Numbered from the stretch's first letter, positions 24,101-31,925 are shown. The stretch: DNA of 39,727 nucleotides from an uncultured Planctomycetota bacterium (GCA_902786505.1 CADACS010000012.1:1-39727); one strand, 5' to 3'. Translations and numbers: made by a program. The notes: generated from the letters alone by a model not told the origin.

Positions 24101-24745
24101 GTGCGCCGCAGCACGTGGATCTTCGGCGGCGACGGCTGGGCTTACGATATCGGCTACGGCGGGCTCGATCACGTCGTTGCGAACTACCGCGACGTCAATA
24201 TTCTCGTTCTCGATACGGAAGTCTACTCGAATACGGGCGGACAGGCTTCGAAGTCGACCCCGAAAGGCGCGGTCGCTAAGTTCGCCGCCGGCGGCAAGCC
24301 GACCACGAAGAAAGACCTCGGCATGATGGCCGTCAACTACGGAACCTGCTTCGTCGGTCAGATCTCGCTCGGCGCGAATCCGGCGCACGCCATTAAGACG
24401 CTCGTCGCCGCGGAATCCTATCGCGGACCGTCTCTCGTTATCGCCTACTGCCACTGCATCGGTCAGGGCATCGATATGAAGACCGGTATGGAACTCCAGA
24501 AGGAAGCCGTCAAGTGCGGATACTGGCCGCTTTGGTCTTACGACCCGAGACTCGAAAAGCCGTTCCAACTTGCCAGCAAGGCGCCCGAAGGCTTCCTCAA
24601 AGACTTCGAAGCCAAGCAGAACCGCTTCAAGTCCCTCAACCGCATCAATCCCGACGCCGCGGCCAAATTCCAGGAAGAGGCCCAGTCGGAAATCCAGAAG
24701 CGCTTCGAATACTACACCGCGCTACAGGAAGTCAAAAAGAACTGA
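21200..24745 (+). CDS. nifJ: Pyruvate:ferredoxin (flavodoxin) oxidoreductase, single-chain
   Basis: This cytosolic enzyme oxidises pyruvate with CoA to acetyl-CoA and CO2 and reduces ferredoxin, the main pyruvate step of many anaerobes. The 1181-residue single-chain enzyme carries all expected parts. Domain I starts with CDGNEAAAMIAHLCNEVMAIYPITPSS. The two-[4Fe-4S] domain has CIQCGNCSLVCP at 697-708 and CTGCGMCTMVCPA at 751-763. The TPP domain has the proximal-cluster Cys (CAGCGE from 825, TGCSS) and GGDGWAYDIGYGG with SNTGGQASKSTP at about 976-1023. The start is GTG at 21200, supported by AGAGGAG 7 bases upstream. A strong terminator follows. The 1131-codon antisense frame over it is a codon-bias artefact. 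It is divergent from the cluster-less Hcp homologue. Confidence 0.97.
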   Translation: MSDEKRFVMCDGNEAAAMIAHLCNEVMAIYPITPSSTMGELTDDWAAKGKKNLFGTIPQIVEMQSEAGAVGAVHGSLQAGALTCTFTASQGLLLMIPDMFKIAGEQTPTVFHVTARCVATHALSIFGDHSDVMATRSCGWAMLAAGTVQETHDLALVSYAATHKAKVPFVHFFDGFRTSHEVNKLEKISEDVVRQMFDVDLIKSFRERALNPSKPFIRGTAQNSDVYFQAREACNPVYAAVPEIVQAEMDKFAKLTGRQYHLFDYYGDPNAENVIVVMASGAGVVEEYLDYVGADKNVGLVNVRLYRPFCGEAFVKALPKSVKRIAVLDRTKEPGATGEPLYLDVVTALAQLWEGQLPKIYGGRFGLASKDFTPAMVKGVYDALENGTIKNSFTVGIKDDLTNLSVDYDPNFQTEKDDVRRCIFYGLGSDGTVGANKETTKIVGEYTPNYSQGYFVYDSKKAGAVTISHLRFSPRPIKGSYLIYSANFVACHQFVFTTKVDMLGPIVKGGTFLLNAPYSADEVWDHLPIELQQEIIDKELKFYVVDAVSVAKAAGMGGRINTVMETCFFKLGEFMPVEEGIERIKAGIQKVYGKKGPEIVEKNFKAVDSSLAALQEVKVPGKVTSTFHRITGVRGAVADDAPEYVKNILGTIMDARGEELTTKDMLPTADGTFPTGTTKYEKRSIAIDIPIWSPDVCIQCGNCSLVCPHAAIRLKIFDDAPNAPETFATVPAKTKEFEGKQFRLQIAPDDCTGCGMCTMVCPAKSKTEEGKKAINMENQLAHLDAERANWDYFLTLPDYDRSKVKVDTVKGSQLLLPLFEFSGSCAGCGETPYIKLVTQLFGDRMLVANATGCSSIYGGNLPTTPYTTNAEGHGPAWCNSLFEDNAEFGLGMRCAVDQQTGFMKEILSAKKEAFGAELVENLLGNKQETEAEIAQQRKWVADLKAKIVELNCTSEEAKLLQMSADYLVRRSTWIFGGDGWAYDIGYGGLDHVVANYRDVNILVLDTEVYSNTGGQASKSTPKGAVAKFAAGGKPTTKKDLGMMAVNYGTCFVGQISLGANPAHAIKTLVAAESYRGPSLVIAYCHCIGQGIDMKTGMELQKEAVKCGYWPLWSYDPRLEKPFQLASKAPEGFLKDFEAKQNRFKSLNRINPDAAAKFQEEAQSEIQKRFEYYTALQEVKKN

Positions 24746-24782
24746 TTGCAGAACCGACCGTTCGCAATTAGCGTAACGTAAA

Positions 24783-24826
24783 AAACGCGGCGAGCCGTCT
24801 TGCGGTTCGCCGCGTTTCTCTTTTTC
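24783..24826 (+). terminator. Rho-independent terminator of PFOR
   Basis: A 15-bp stem (24783-24797 with 24803-24817, one wobble) is followed by CTCTTTTT, between the convergent PFOR and methyltransferase genes. Confidence 0.9.
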
Positions 24827-24845
24827 CGGAAAAGAAAAGCCGCGC

Positions 24846-26330
24846 TCAGCGTTCGTTCTTATCGCCGAACCGGCGCCGGTACGCGTATTCAAGATAGACT
24901 TTAAGATCGCGCGACGAAAAGGCGTAGTAGCCGCCGCTCTTATATTTCCTCAGCAGGGAGACGTATCTGACGAACGCGTCGGAACAGATCAGCTCCTGAA
25001 GTTCCTCAAAGGGAATCTCCGTAAGAATATAGCAGCCGCCGTAAACGCCCGTTCCCGGAGGGCAGCGATTGAGTTTAATATCGCTCTTATCGCGGATGAG
25101 ACCGTTAATCGAATACTTGTTCTTATAAACGTCCCGAATCCCCTGCGTTCTTCCGAACGCGTGCCATTCGCGGGGATTCTCGAGACTCCTTGCCTTGAGC
25201 CGTTTCGCGTTCTGTTCGTAATATCTTTTCAGTTCGGGATCCGTCGCCAACTGCTCATAGGGAATGAGTTTACCGTCGGCGTACGGAAAGAGCGCCTTCG
25301 TCCATTTCCCGGTCGACGCCTTTATGACGGGCACAACGCGCGGCCCCGTCAGACGGTCGCTTATAAAGAAAGCATCGCAAAGGGTCGCGAATCCGTTCTT
25401 GACTTCAAACCTGTTCCCGGCGCCGTTCTCTAAAACGCGCCTGAGTTCGTCGAGCTCGCTCTTCTCGGAGAAATAGAATTTGCCGTCGATAAGGTAATCT
25501 TCCGGGGAAAGATTTGCGACGAAGCGCGGGCCGTTCTCATAGCGGCAGAATTCGACGGTTCGGGCTTTGCGTGCTTTTTCAAGTACGACTATGGCGGTAT
25601 ACGCGGCGACGTCGAAGACCTGAAGATGCTCCAGATCGACAAGCTTCGCCAGTAAATTCTCTTCGGCAAGGCTCTTGCGAAAGACGCTCCCCGCGAGACT
25701 GTTGAAAAAGGAGCTCGGCGTTATATAGCCCAGAACGCCCCGGTCGTTGAGCATTTGAAGCCCTATCTCGTAAAAGACGAGATACAGGTCCGTCATGCCG
25801 CCGCGCGCGAACGCGAACCGCTTGACCGAGTCGAAGGATTCGCCTAAATTATGAACTCGAATATAGGGCGGATTCCCCAAAACGAAATCCATCTTACCGT
25901 CGTACTGACGGGCTTTTAGCGCGTCCCCGCATTGAACGTCCCATCGGACGCCGGACGCGCCGTACCGCGCGGCGACCGCGTCGAGACGTTTTACGCATTT
26001 CCCGAGTTCGCCGGCGTCTATTTCAATTCCGTGAACGAATTCTTCCAGCTCCCTTTTCAGGCGCCGGGGTTCGCATTCGCGGCAGTAGCGCTCGACAATC
26101 CGGCTCAAAAACGCGCCGTCTCCGCAGCTGTTGTCGATAACGTGCCGTTTCAGAATCCGTTTTCCGACGTAGCCCGATAAGTTCAGAATATCGTTGACGA
26201 TAGATTCCGGCGTATAGACCCGTCCGGCGCTCTTTTGCGCGGACAGAACGCGAGCCGCGCGTCGGCCCGACGCCGGACCGCCGCGCGTATTACGCTCCGC
26301 AACCTCAAATGGAGTCTCCGTTTCGCTCAT
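24846..26330 (-). CDS. Orphan N6-adenine DNA methyltransferase (TaqI/Eco57I type)
   Basis: The protein methylates adenine in DNA using S-adenosylmethionine. I chose the ATG at 26330 (494 residues) because AAAGGG lies 6 bases upstream; a GTG two codons earlier is the alternative. Motif X/I regions read RVYTPESIVNDIL and VIDNSCGDGAFL (from residue 64), and the catalytic motif IV is NPPY (153-156). The C-terminal half, with FATLCDAFFI, CYILTE and SGGYYAFSSRDLKVYLE, resembles the target-recognition part of TaqI-like enzymes. No nuclease motif or partner endonuclease gene is present, so it may be a solitary methyltransferase used in gene control, or the remnant of a restriction-modification system. 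It starts 34 bases after the GH36 gene and may be co-transcribed with it. Confidence 0.87.
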   Translation of the reverse strand: MSETETPFEVAERNTRGGPASGRRAARVLSAQKSAGRVYTPESIVNDILNLSGYVGKRILKRHVIDNSCGDGAFLSRIVERYCRECEPRRLKRELEEFVHGIEIDAGELGKCVKRLDAVAARYGASGVRWDVQCGDALKARQYDGKMDFVLGNPPYIRVHNLGESFDSVKRFAFARGGMTDLYLVFYEIGLQMLNDRGVLGYITPSSFFNSLAGSVFRKSLAEENLLAKLVDLEHLQVFDVAAYTAIVVLEKARKARTVEFCRYENGPRFVANLSPEDYLIDGKFYFSEKSELDELRRVLENGAGNRFEVKNGFATLCDAFFISDRLTGPRVVPVIKASTGKWTKALFPYADGKLIPYEQLATDPELKRYYEQNAKRLKARSLENPREWHAFGRTQGIRDVYKNKYSINGLIRDKSDIKLNRCPPGTGVYGGCYILTEIPFEELQELICSDAFVRYVSLLRKYKSGGYYAFSSRDLKVYLEYAYRRRFGDKNER

Positions 26331-26364
26331 ATGCACCCTTTACGCCGCCGGGGCGAACGCAAAC

Positions 26365-28971
26365 TCATTCCCGCGCGTATTCCAGAACGACGGCGGATCC
26401 TTTTTCCTGTATCCAGGTAATCCGCCAAGCCAGTTCTTCGCCGCTTAGCTCATACTCGCTCCCCTCCTCCGCGTCGTAGCCGTCCTTTACCCGTACGCGG
26501 TAGGTCGCGTCGGGATCGAGCGCGTGAAGTTTAAATTCGACCGCGGGATAGGGCGATTCCGGCTGACGGAAGATATAGACCACGCCCGCGTCGAGGTCGG
26601 GCCGGTGAAGCTGCCACGCGACCGTCGAGCTTTTCCCGTACGAGGGCGGCGTGAGCGGATAGAAGTCGCCGTACCAGAATTTCTGATAGAGCTTCGCTTC
26701 GTCGACCGACTTTTTCGCGCGCTCCTGATCGTAGTCGGGATCCAGGAAATTATACTGCATAATGGCGCCGGGATTCGCGGCGCTTCGGAACGTGTACGGA
26801 GACGAATCCCACGAGCTGCACGAATAGAGCGGCAGGAACTGCGCGATTCCCATGGTGTGCGCCTGATCCCATTCGGGATGGCCGGCCCAGCAGCACGTGT
26901 CGGACCGCCAGAGCGGCACGGAACGCGACACGGTCTCCAGGTCGATACGCCGCCCGCCGGACGCGCAGTTGTCGATCCACAGATTCGGATTCGCGGCGCG
27001 GAACGCGTCCCACATTTCATAATGCCCTTCGACGTAACGCGTTTCCGTCATTCCTTTTCGGTTCGGTTCGTCGGCGGCGAGCCAGTAAGGGAGCGGATCC
27101 AAATTGAAATCGTTGCGGTAGACGTCGATCTGGAACTCCTTAATCCGCTTCTGGAGCAGCTCGGTAAGGAACGCGCGCGCCTCCGGATCGTTGAGTTTAA
27201 AGAGCCCGCCGTTTTCGCCGCCAAAGACGTACTGCGGATATTTCGTCGCGATTTCCGAACCGCGCGCGACGCGTTCCGGCTCGAACCACAGAACGAACCG
27301 CAGACCGAGTTTTTTGAGCTCGGAACCGAGCTCTTCGACCCCGTTCGGGAAATTCTCCGGATCGGAACGCCAGTTCCCTACCCCGTTCGGGAACCCGAGC
27401 GGGAACCACGCCGCGTCGAACCAGTAGGCGGACCCGCCGATCTCTTTGAGCGCCTTTGCCGACTGAATCTGCGCGCCGCACTTCTCCCAGCCGGGCAGTT
27501 TTCGGTAATAGCGGTCGAAACATTGGGCGATAAAGTCCAGCTTAACGGGCTTTCCGGCAATTTGGGGCGCGTACTCGAACATGAGCAGCCTCCGGAAAAG
27601 AACCTGCGACGTCGTCCGGTCGCCAATCCACGGCATAACGAGCGCGCGCGGCGTCCGAATCGATTCGCCGGGCCGCAAAACGGACGCGAACGTCTCCATG
27701 CCGGCGGTCGCGATTAAGGTCGACTTCTGGCCTTTCGGGCGCGTAAAGGACGCGTTCCACTGCCCGCTCCATCCGACCGCAAAGAAGACGCCGTCGTTCG
27801 GCTCGTCCCCGTCCGCCATACGCGGCGTTACGTTCCAGAACGGAAACGCCCCGTTGGACGAGCGGCCGCCGGTCGGAGCGAACGATTTCGTTTCGTCTAA
27901 TTTCAGTTCGTAATCGACAGGCGACCACGACTTCGAATCGCAGGAGTCGCCCGACAGGGTATGAATCGACAGCGGCGCGATATCGACGCCGAAATCAAAA
28001 GTCGCGTCGAGCGCTTTGACGTCCTCAATTAAAGGAGTGTCCTGATCCCCGTTGTTCGTAAAGGTCAGAACCCAGTCGGCCGCGGCGAACCGTCTAAACG
28101 TGCGAACGGTCGCGCAGACAGAAAGCTTCGTCTTGGGGTCGGTCCAGGTATAGCGCGTAAAGAACGAATTGGCGGTCGAAGAGTCGGACGCTACGGGGCC
28201 GACCGACGTAAAAACCCAATCGTTAAGGAATTCGCGCGAAGAGACGCCGCCGTATTTGAACGAAAAGGGAAGCTGGGGCGCGAGCCGGACCGTCGGCGCG
28301 CCGCACAGGGACGTATGCGCGCCCTTCGCGTCGGTAATGATCGGATTCAGCCAGTTCGCCTGATCGCACGACGGCCCGTCGTCCGTCGTATCGGCCACGA
28401 GAACGAATTCCTGAACGGGCGGATCGAACGACGCGTCGACCGCAATCGGCTTATCGCCGCCGCGAACCGTCTCCGAACGCCAAATCTCTTTTCCGTTCGC
28501 TTCGATCGCAAACTGCACGGAGCCCGCCGACTCCGACGCGTTGATTCCGGCTTTCGCGGTAAACCGCGTTATCGGCGACTCGCCCGAAAAGACCTTCAGA
28601 CGGCTGTTCGCGTGCGTTCCGAGCCCATACTTGAACTTCTCGCCGCCAATATCGAACGGCTGGCCGACGCACGTCGCGCCGTAAGTAAGCGCCGCGTAAT
28701 CCTGACGCTCGACCGTGATAGACGGACCGGGCTCTTTGACCGGGGCAAACGCAAATCTCGAAAACGCCTCGTCAACCGACGCGTCAACGAGCTCTATTTC
28801 CGCAAGGCTTGGCATAACGGCGTCGTCGACAAGTTTCGGCGCCCACAGAAGTTCCGACGCGACAGGATCGAACGGATCGGGCGCGGCGGCGCCTGACTGG
28901 GCGAACGCGGCGGAAACCGACGCGCCAACAAGAAGCGCGGTCAGTAAGGCAAATGCGAACGTGCGTTTCAT
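26365..28971 (-). CDS. Secreted NPCBM-GH36 alpha-galactosidase
   Basis: The 868-residue exported enzyme should cleave terminal alpha-galactose from oligosaccharides or glycans. It starts with a signal peptide (MKRTFAFALLTALLVGASVSAAFA). An NPCBM-like carbohydrate-binding domain follows at about 90-215 (YAALTYGATCVGQPFDIGGEKFKYGLGTHANS, FAIEANGKEIWRS). Next come the GH36 N-terminal beta-supersandwich and the TIM barrel. The nucleophile is D621 in DVYRNDFNLDP and the acid/base is D691 in VPLWRSDTCCW, with NCASGGRRIDLET between them. A C-terminal beta domain ends the protein. GGGAG precedes the ATG, and a promoter lies at 29077-29105. It complements the GH97 gene and the broken mutarotase as part of a galactoside theme. 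Confidence 0.92.
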   Translation of the reverse strand: MKRTFAFALLTALLVGASVSAAFAQSGAAAPDPFDPVASELLWAPKLVDDAVMPSLAEIELVDASVDEAFSRFAFAPVKEPGPSITVERQDYAALTYGATCVGQPFDIGGEKFKYGLGTHANSRLKVFSGESPITRFTAKAGINASESAGSVQFAIEANGKEIWRSETVRGGDKPIAVDASFDPPVQEFVLVADTTDDGPSCDQANWLNPIITDAKGAHTSLCGAPTVRLAPQLPFSFKYGGVSSREFLNDWVFTSVGPVASDSSTANSFFTRYTWTDPKTKLSVCATVRTFRRFAAADWVLTFTNNGDQDTPLIEDVKALDATFDFGVDIAPLSIHTLSGDSCDSKSWSPVDYELKLDETKSFAPTGGRSSNGAFPFWNVTPRMADGDEPNDGVFFAVGWSGQWNASFTRPKGQKSTLIATAGMETFASVLRPGESIRTPRALVMPWIGDRTTSQVLFRRLLMFEYAPQIAGKPVKLDFIAQCFDRYYRKLPGWEKCGAQIQSAKALKEIGGSAYWFDAAWFPLGFPNGVGNWRSDPENFPNGVEELGSELKKLGLRFVLWFEPERVARGSEIATKYPQYVFGGENGGLFKLNDPEARAFLTELLQKRIKEFQIDVYRNDFNLDPLPYWLAADEPNRKGMTETRYVEGHYEMWDAFRAANPNLWIDNCASGGRRIDLETVSRSVPLWRSDTCCWAGHPEWDQAHTMGIAQFLPLYSCSSWDSSPYTFRSAANPGAIMQYNFLDPDYDQERAKKSVDEAKLYQKFWYGDFYPLTPPSYGKSSTVAWQLHRPDLDAGVVYIFRQPESPYPAVEFKLHALDPDATYRVRVKDGYDAEEGSEYELSGEELAWRITWIQEKGSAVVLEYARE

Positions 28972-29076
28972 AGGACTCCCTCTCTTCCGTGTAAAGAGAC
29001 AAACTCTTGCAGTCCGAAGGTTTAACTAAATATAACCGAACGGCTTTCCGAAAAACTGCGTTTTCAGACCGCGTAT

Positions 29077-29105
29077 ATGATACCGGAGCGCGACGCTAAA
29101 ATCAA
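29077..29105 (-). promoter_or_regulatory. Sigma-70-like promoter of the GH36 gene
   Basis: On the minus strand TTGATT (29105-29100) and TATCAT (29082-29077) are separated by exactly 17 bp. The start would lie about 100 bases upstream of the ATG at 28971. Confidence 0.7.
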
Positions 29106-29145
29106 GCGACGCAAAGCGTGAACGGAAAGCGGAACAAAGCGCGAC

Positions 29146-30399
29146 TTAATAATCCAAGCTGTCTGAATTCAAAAGAAAATCAAAAACGCTCATTACCAGA
29201 ATTCCTTTTTCGTTATAAAGAGGCGCTAACGCGTCTTTGGTTATGATGATTTTCTTGAATCCGTCTCCGACGCCGATCAAAGGCCGCTGTTCCTGCTGCA
29301 TTTTTTTCTCGTTTGGCGTCGCAAACGCAGACTGAATATAATATCTTTTTGAACCTTTGTTGCAGACGAAATCGATCTCCAGCTGCTTACGGATTTTCTT
29401 TCCGGTACTCTCTTCTTCATTTACGACGACTACGCCGACGTCGACGTTATATCCTCTGACTTTCAACTCGTTAAAAATAATATTTTCCATGGCGTGCGGC
29501 TCTTCCACCTGTCTGAAATTCAGTCTGGCGTTACGAAGTCCAAGGTCTGTAAAATAGTATTTTAAAGGCGTATTTATGTACTTTTTCCCTTTGATATCGT
29601 AGCGAAGCGCGCCGTCGATCAGGAAAGCGTCGCAAAGGGCGTCGATATACCTTTTGATGGTCGTCGGACTGATAACTTTATTCTTTACGCTCTTAAAAGC
29701 GGCCGAAAGCTTGCGGGGATTGGTAAGCGAACCGATTCCGGAAGACAAAATATTCAGCAGTTCTTCCAGTTCCTCTTTATTGCGTATATTGTTGCGGCCG
29801 ACGACGTCTGCGATATAGGTTTCCTCAAACAGCGATTTTAAAAACGCGCTTTTCTGTTCCGACGTATCAAAAGACATAATCAGCGGCAGTCCGCCGTAGA
29901 TTACATAATCGCGCCAGGCGCTCAATCTGTCGCCGGAATATGCGCTCATATATTCGGCAAACGTCAAAGGATACATATGCGTTTCATCGCCGCGGCCGCG
30001 GAACTCGGTTATGATATCTTTGGACAGAAACTTCGCGTTGCTGCCCGTCACATAAACGTCCACGTTCTTTCGGCGTATAAGACTGTTTAAGATCGACTCA
30101 AAATCGCCCAACAACTGCACTTCGTCGAGCAGAACATAATACGGCTTGCCGTCGCGGATCTGTCCCGTTAAATATGAGAAGAACGTCTCCGGATCGCGAT
30201 ACTTTTTGTTCTCAAAAGCGTCGAAGCTCATTTCTATAATGTGATCCTTCGGCGTTTTCTGTTTCGTCAAATAATCTTTAAACAGATTGAACAAAAGATA
30301 GGATTTCCCGCACCTTCGCACGCCGGTAATCACCTTGATCAATCCGTTATGTTCCTTTGAGATCAGTTTATTCAGGTATATGTCTCTACGAATTTCCAT
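29146..30399 (-). CDS. AAA ATPase with C-terminal DUF4143
   Basis: The 417-residue protein belongs to the large AAA_14/DUF4143 family. The Walker A motif is GVRRCGKS (26-33), Walker B is VLLDEVQ (89-95) and a sensor-like VTGSNAKFLS follows. The C-terminal half holds an archaeal-ATPase-like winged region and a nuclease-like DUF4143 segment (IIFNELKVRGYNVDVGVV, LEIDFVCNKGSKRYYIQSA). No cellular role is established for the family; copies are numerous in gut bacteria and often differ in base composition from their surroundings, as here, where GC is clearly lower. GGAGG lies 10 bases upstream. Its promoter (30469-30497) is bracketed by copies of a palindromic element, which suggests autoregulation or a mobile-element link. 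Confidence 0.88.
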   Translation of the reverse strand: MEIRRDIYLNKLISKEHNGLIKVITGVRRCGKSYLLFNLFKDYLTKQKTPKDHIIEMSFDAFENKKYRDPETFFSYLTGQIRDGKPYYVLLDEVQLLGDFESILNSLIRRKNVDVYVTGSNAKFLSKDIITEFRGRGDETHMYPLTFAEYMSAYSGDRLSAWRDYVIYGGLPLIMSFDTSEQKSAFLKSLFEETYIADVVGRNNIRNKEELEELLNILSSGIGSLTNPRKLSAAFKSVKNKVISPTTIKRYIDALCDAFLIDGALRYDIKGKKYINTPLKYYFTDLGLRNARLNFRQVEEPHAMENIIFNELKVRGYNVDVGVVVVNEEESTGKKIRKQLEIDFVCNKGSKRYYIQSAFATPNEKKMQQEQRPLIGVGDGFKKIIITKDALAPLYNEKGILVMSVFDFLLNSDSLDY

Positions 30400-30427
30400 T
30401 CAACGGCGTCCTCCATTCGCAGTTTTC

Positions 30428-30466
30428 TACTGCACAAAATTGCGGATTCCGCATTTTTGTGCAGTA
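30428..30466. repeat. 39-bp near-perfect palindrome upstream of the DUF4143 ATPase
   Basis: Outer arms TACTGCACAAAA and TTTTGTGCAGTA are perfect 12-base complements. The inner TGCGG/CCGCA arms continue the symmetry with few mismatches. It begins 29 bases from the ATPase ATG and overlaps the predicted transcription start, so it could be an operator or a leader hairpin. Confidence 0.85.
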
Positions 30467-30468
30467 AG

Positions 30469-30497
30469 ATTATAGTCAACGCCGCTCGCTCCGTCAA
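30469..30497 (-). promoter_or_regulatory. Strong sigma-70-like promoter of the DUF4143 ATPase
   Basis: On the minus strand TTGACG (30497-30492) and a perfect TATAAT (30474-30469) are separated by 17 bp. Transcription would start near 30462, inside the 39-bp palindrome. Confidence 0.75.
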
Positions 30498-30515
30498 TTC
30501 TCCTATGTAATATTT

Positions 30516-30542
30516 TTGCGGATTCCGCATTTTTGTGCAGTA
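30516..30542. repeat. Second copy of the right part of the palindrome
   Basis: Twenty-seven bases are identical to 30440-30466 (inner TGCGG/CCGCA plus the TTTTGTGCAGTA arm). The left arm is not kept here. The two copies are 76 bases apart and flank the promoter. Confidence 0.9.
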
Positions 30543-30732
30543 CGAGTCTTCTGGGAATGGGCTTCTATCCGGAACAATCGGCGGTTAACGACGCCGATAT
30601 GTGAAAAAAGCTTATCCAAGCGCCGTTGCCGTCATTCAGAGTTTTTCTCGGGTTGGCTGTTAAAACGCTTCTCCCTGAACAACGAATTCGGAAGACGGCC
30701 GATTTAACAAAAGAGCGAAAGATGCGCGGCGA

Positions 30733-30785
30733 TTCTCCTAAAGAGGCGTTTTTTCTCCTAAAAACATCGCTTTTTTAGGAGAAAA
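30733..30785. repeat. Direct and inverted copies of TTCTCCTAAA
   Basis: TTCTCCTA occurs at 30733-30740 and, 20 bases later, at 30753-30760. The second copy belongs to a perfect 13-base inverted repeat (30751-30763 with 30773-30785). It could be a regulator site or a weak terminator-like hairpin. Confidence 0.7.
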
Positions 30786-30807
30786 GAGTTCTGTGTAAAA
30801 CGTTTCT

Positions 30808-31008
30808 TCATTTTCGCGAGCCGTGTTTTTCAATATAACCTTTGTCGAATAATATGTTAACGCTGAAGAAAAATGTGTGAGAAAGAAATTCGTAAAAGTT
30901 AACGTTTAAGCAGGTCGACTTTATTGTCCCGGTGTAACGAATCGCTCGGTCATATAGACGTATTGCCCCTGATAAATAACCGGAGTGTTCTAAATGTGAC
31001 GCGCGCAT
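30808..31008 (-). CDS. Doubtful 66-codon open frame
   Basis: The frame encodes SGYLSGAIRLYDRAIRYTG and a hydrophobic FLSHTFFFSVNILF segment. No ribosome-binding site precedes the ATG at 31008, and I do not recognise a family. It may be part of a repeated DNA element or a non-coding RNA rather than a gene. Confidence 0.2.
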   Translation of the reverse strand: MRASHLEHSGYLSGAIRLYDRAIRYTGTIKSTCLNVNFYEFLSHTFFFSVNILFDKGYIEKHGSRK

Positions 31009-31230
31009 GATGCGGTCGTATTCAATCGCTTTCTTATGAAAAACGGTATAATAGCGGGGCGTATGGAATATATTTAGATTTCTAGCTTGAATTGTGTTGT
31101 ATTGTCAAAACTAAATTGACGCATGCAAACAGAGGTTGCCAATTGTAGGAGTCGGAAATGCCAATAAAACAAAGAACATGTTAAAAACTGCCTATGAAAC
31201 GCTAACTGAATTCGAGCAAAGGGGCGAAAA

Positions 31231-31800
31231 ATGAAAAAGATAAAAGTCCAACAAATAAAAGGCTATGAAACAGACCTTGGGGTTTTTTATAAAGGGCCTG
31301 CTTTAAATAGAAAATGTTTCTTTGACGCAGGAGATTTTGATTTCAAAGTTGAATCGTCAATACAAACGCTTTATTTCGACAAAGACGGATCCGAGATTTT
31401 TTGCACCGGAACAATTACCCCCAAAATTTATATGTTTGGGAGCGTTGGTGCAAATGTTCTAAAAAAATCCGCATTTGACGCAGACTTTAAAACACCGTAT
31501 CCAGAAGTTACCTGTTTCGACTCCCGCATCGTAATGATTCAGATTTTACTTGCCTTGATTATTTGTGATTCCGACATTGACAGCGATTTGTATAGCTACG
31601 AAGACCTAACCGAACTTCTATATCCTATTCCAACAATGGAAGAAGCAAAGCATTTTTTAAGGGTAAACGGAATTCTTCGGGAAGAACCTATTTATGGAGC
31701 AATCCCGTCAGAAAGACGCCGCCGATGGGACAAACTTCTCGGCGTTCCAGATAAGATTGTTGACTTTATTAACTCCCTTAAACCCCAAAACGGCAACTAA
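31231..31800 (+). CDS. Unknown 189-residue protein
   Basis: The ATG at 31231 has an excellent AAAGGGG site 6 bases upstream and overlaps (ATGA) the end of a short open frame that starts after a stop at 31112. The product is soluble and acidic, with a mixed alpha/beta pattern: an N-terminal beta-rich half (CFFDAGDFDFKVESSIQTLYFDKDG, GTITPKIYMFGSVG) and a helical half (MIQILLALIICDS, MEEAKHFLRVNGIL, RRRRWDKLLGVPDKIVDFINSL). No known motif is seen. Low GC, the coupled upstream fragment and the accessory context would fit an immunity or antitoxin-like protein, but this is only inference. It ends at the terminator at 31891-31925. Confidence 0.65.
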   Translation: MKKIKVQQIKGYETDLGVFYKGPALNRKCFFDAGDFDFKVESSIQTLYFDKDGSEIFCTGTITPKIYMFGSVGANVLKKSAFDADFKTPYPEVTCFDSRIVMIQILLALIICDSDIDSDLYSYEDLTELLYPIPTMEEAKHFLRVNGILREEPIYGAIPSERRRRWDKLLGVPDKIVDFINSLKPQNGN

Positions 31801-31890
31801 AGCGAAACGGCCCGTCGCTGTAACGGTCTTTTCTCTTTGTTTTTGGAACTCTGTCTCCTCAAGACAATTACGCAAATCCGCGCGCAAAAA

Positions 31891-31925
31891 AAACGCGCCG
31901 TACCCCAAAAAGTACGGCGCGTTTT
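31891..31925. terminator. Bidirectional rho-independent terminator
   Basis: A GC-rich stem of about 12 bp (31891-31903 with 31912-31923) has an A-run before it and a T-run after it, so it works for both the unknown protein gene and the convergent VirD4-like gene. Confidence 0.88.

Larger units (their letters stand above)
30400..31230. other. Low-GC spacer with repeats and no firm gene
   Basis: The spacer begins with the ATPase promoter and palindromes (30428-30542). An inverted and direct repeat set follows at 30733-30785, then a doubtful 66-codon minus-strand frame (30808-31008), a perfect TATAAT at 31047-31052 without a clear -35, and a short frame (31115-31234) that ends in an ATGA overlap with the next gene. 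Base composition is clearly more AT-rich than the host-like genes. Confidence 0.5.

Noticed and set aside
21173..24568. 1131-codon antisense frame over PFOR
   Set aside because: Same cause: strong codon bias in a GC-rich, highly used gene. The predicted protein is Arg/Val/Glu-rich with no motifs, whereas the sense protein is a complete PFOR.
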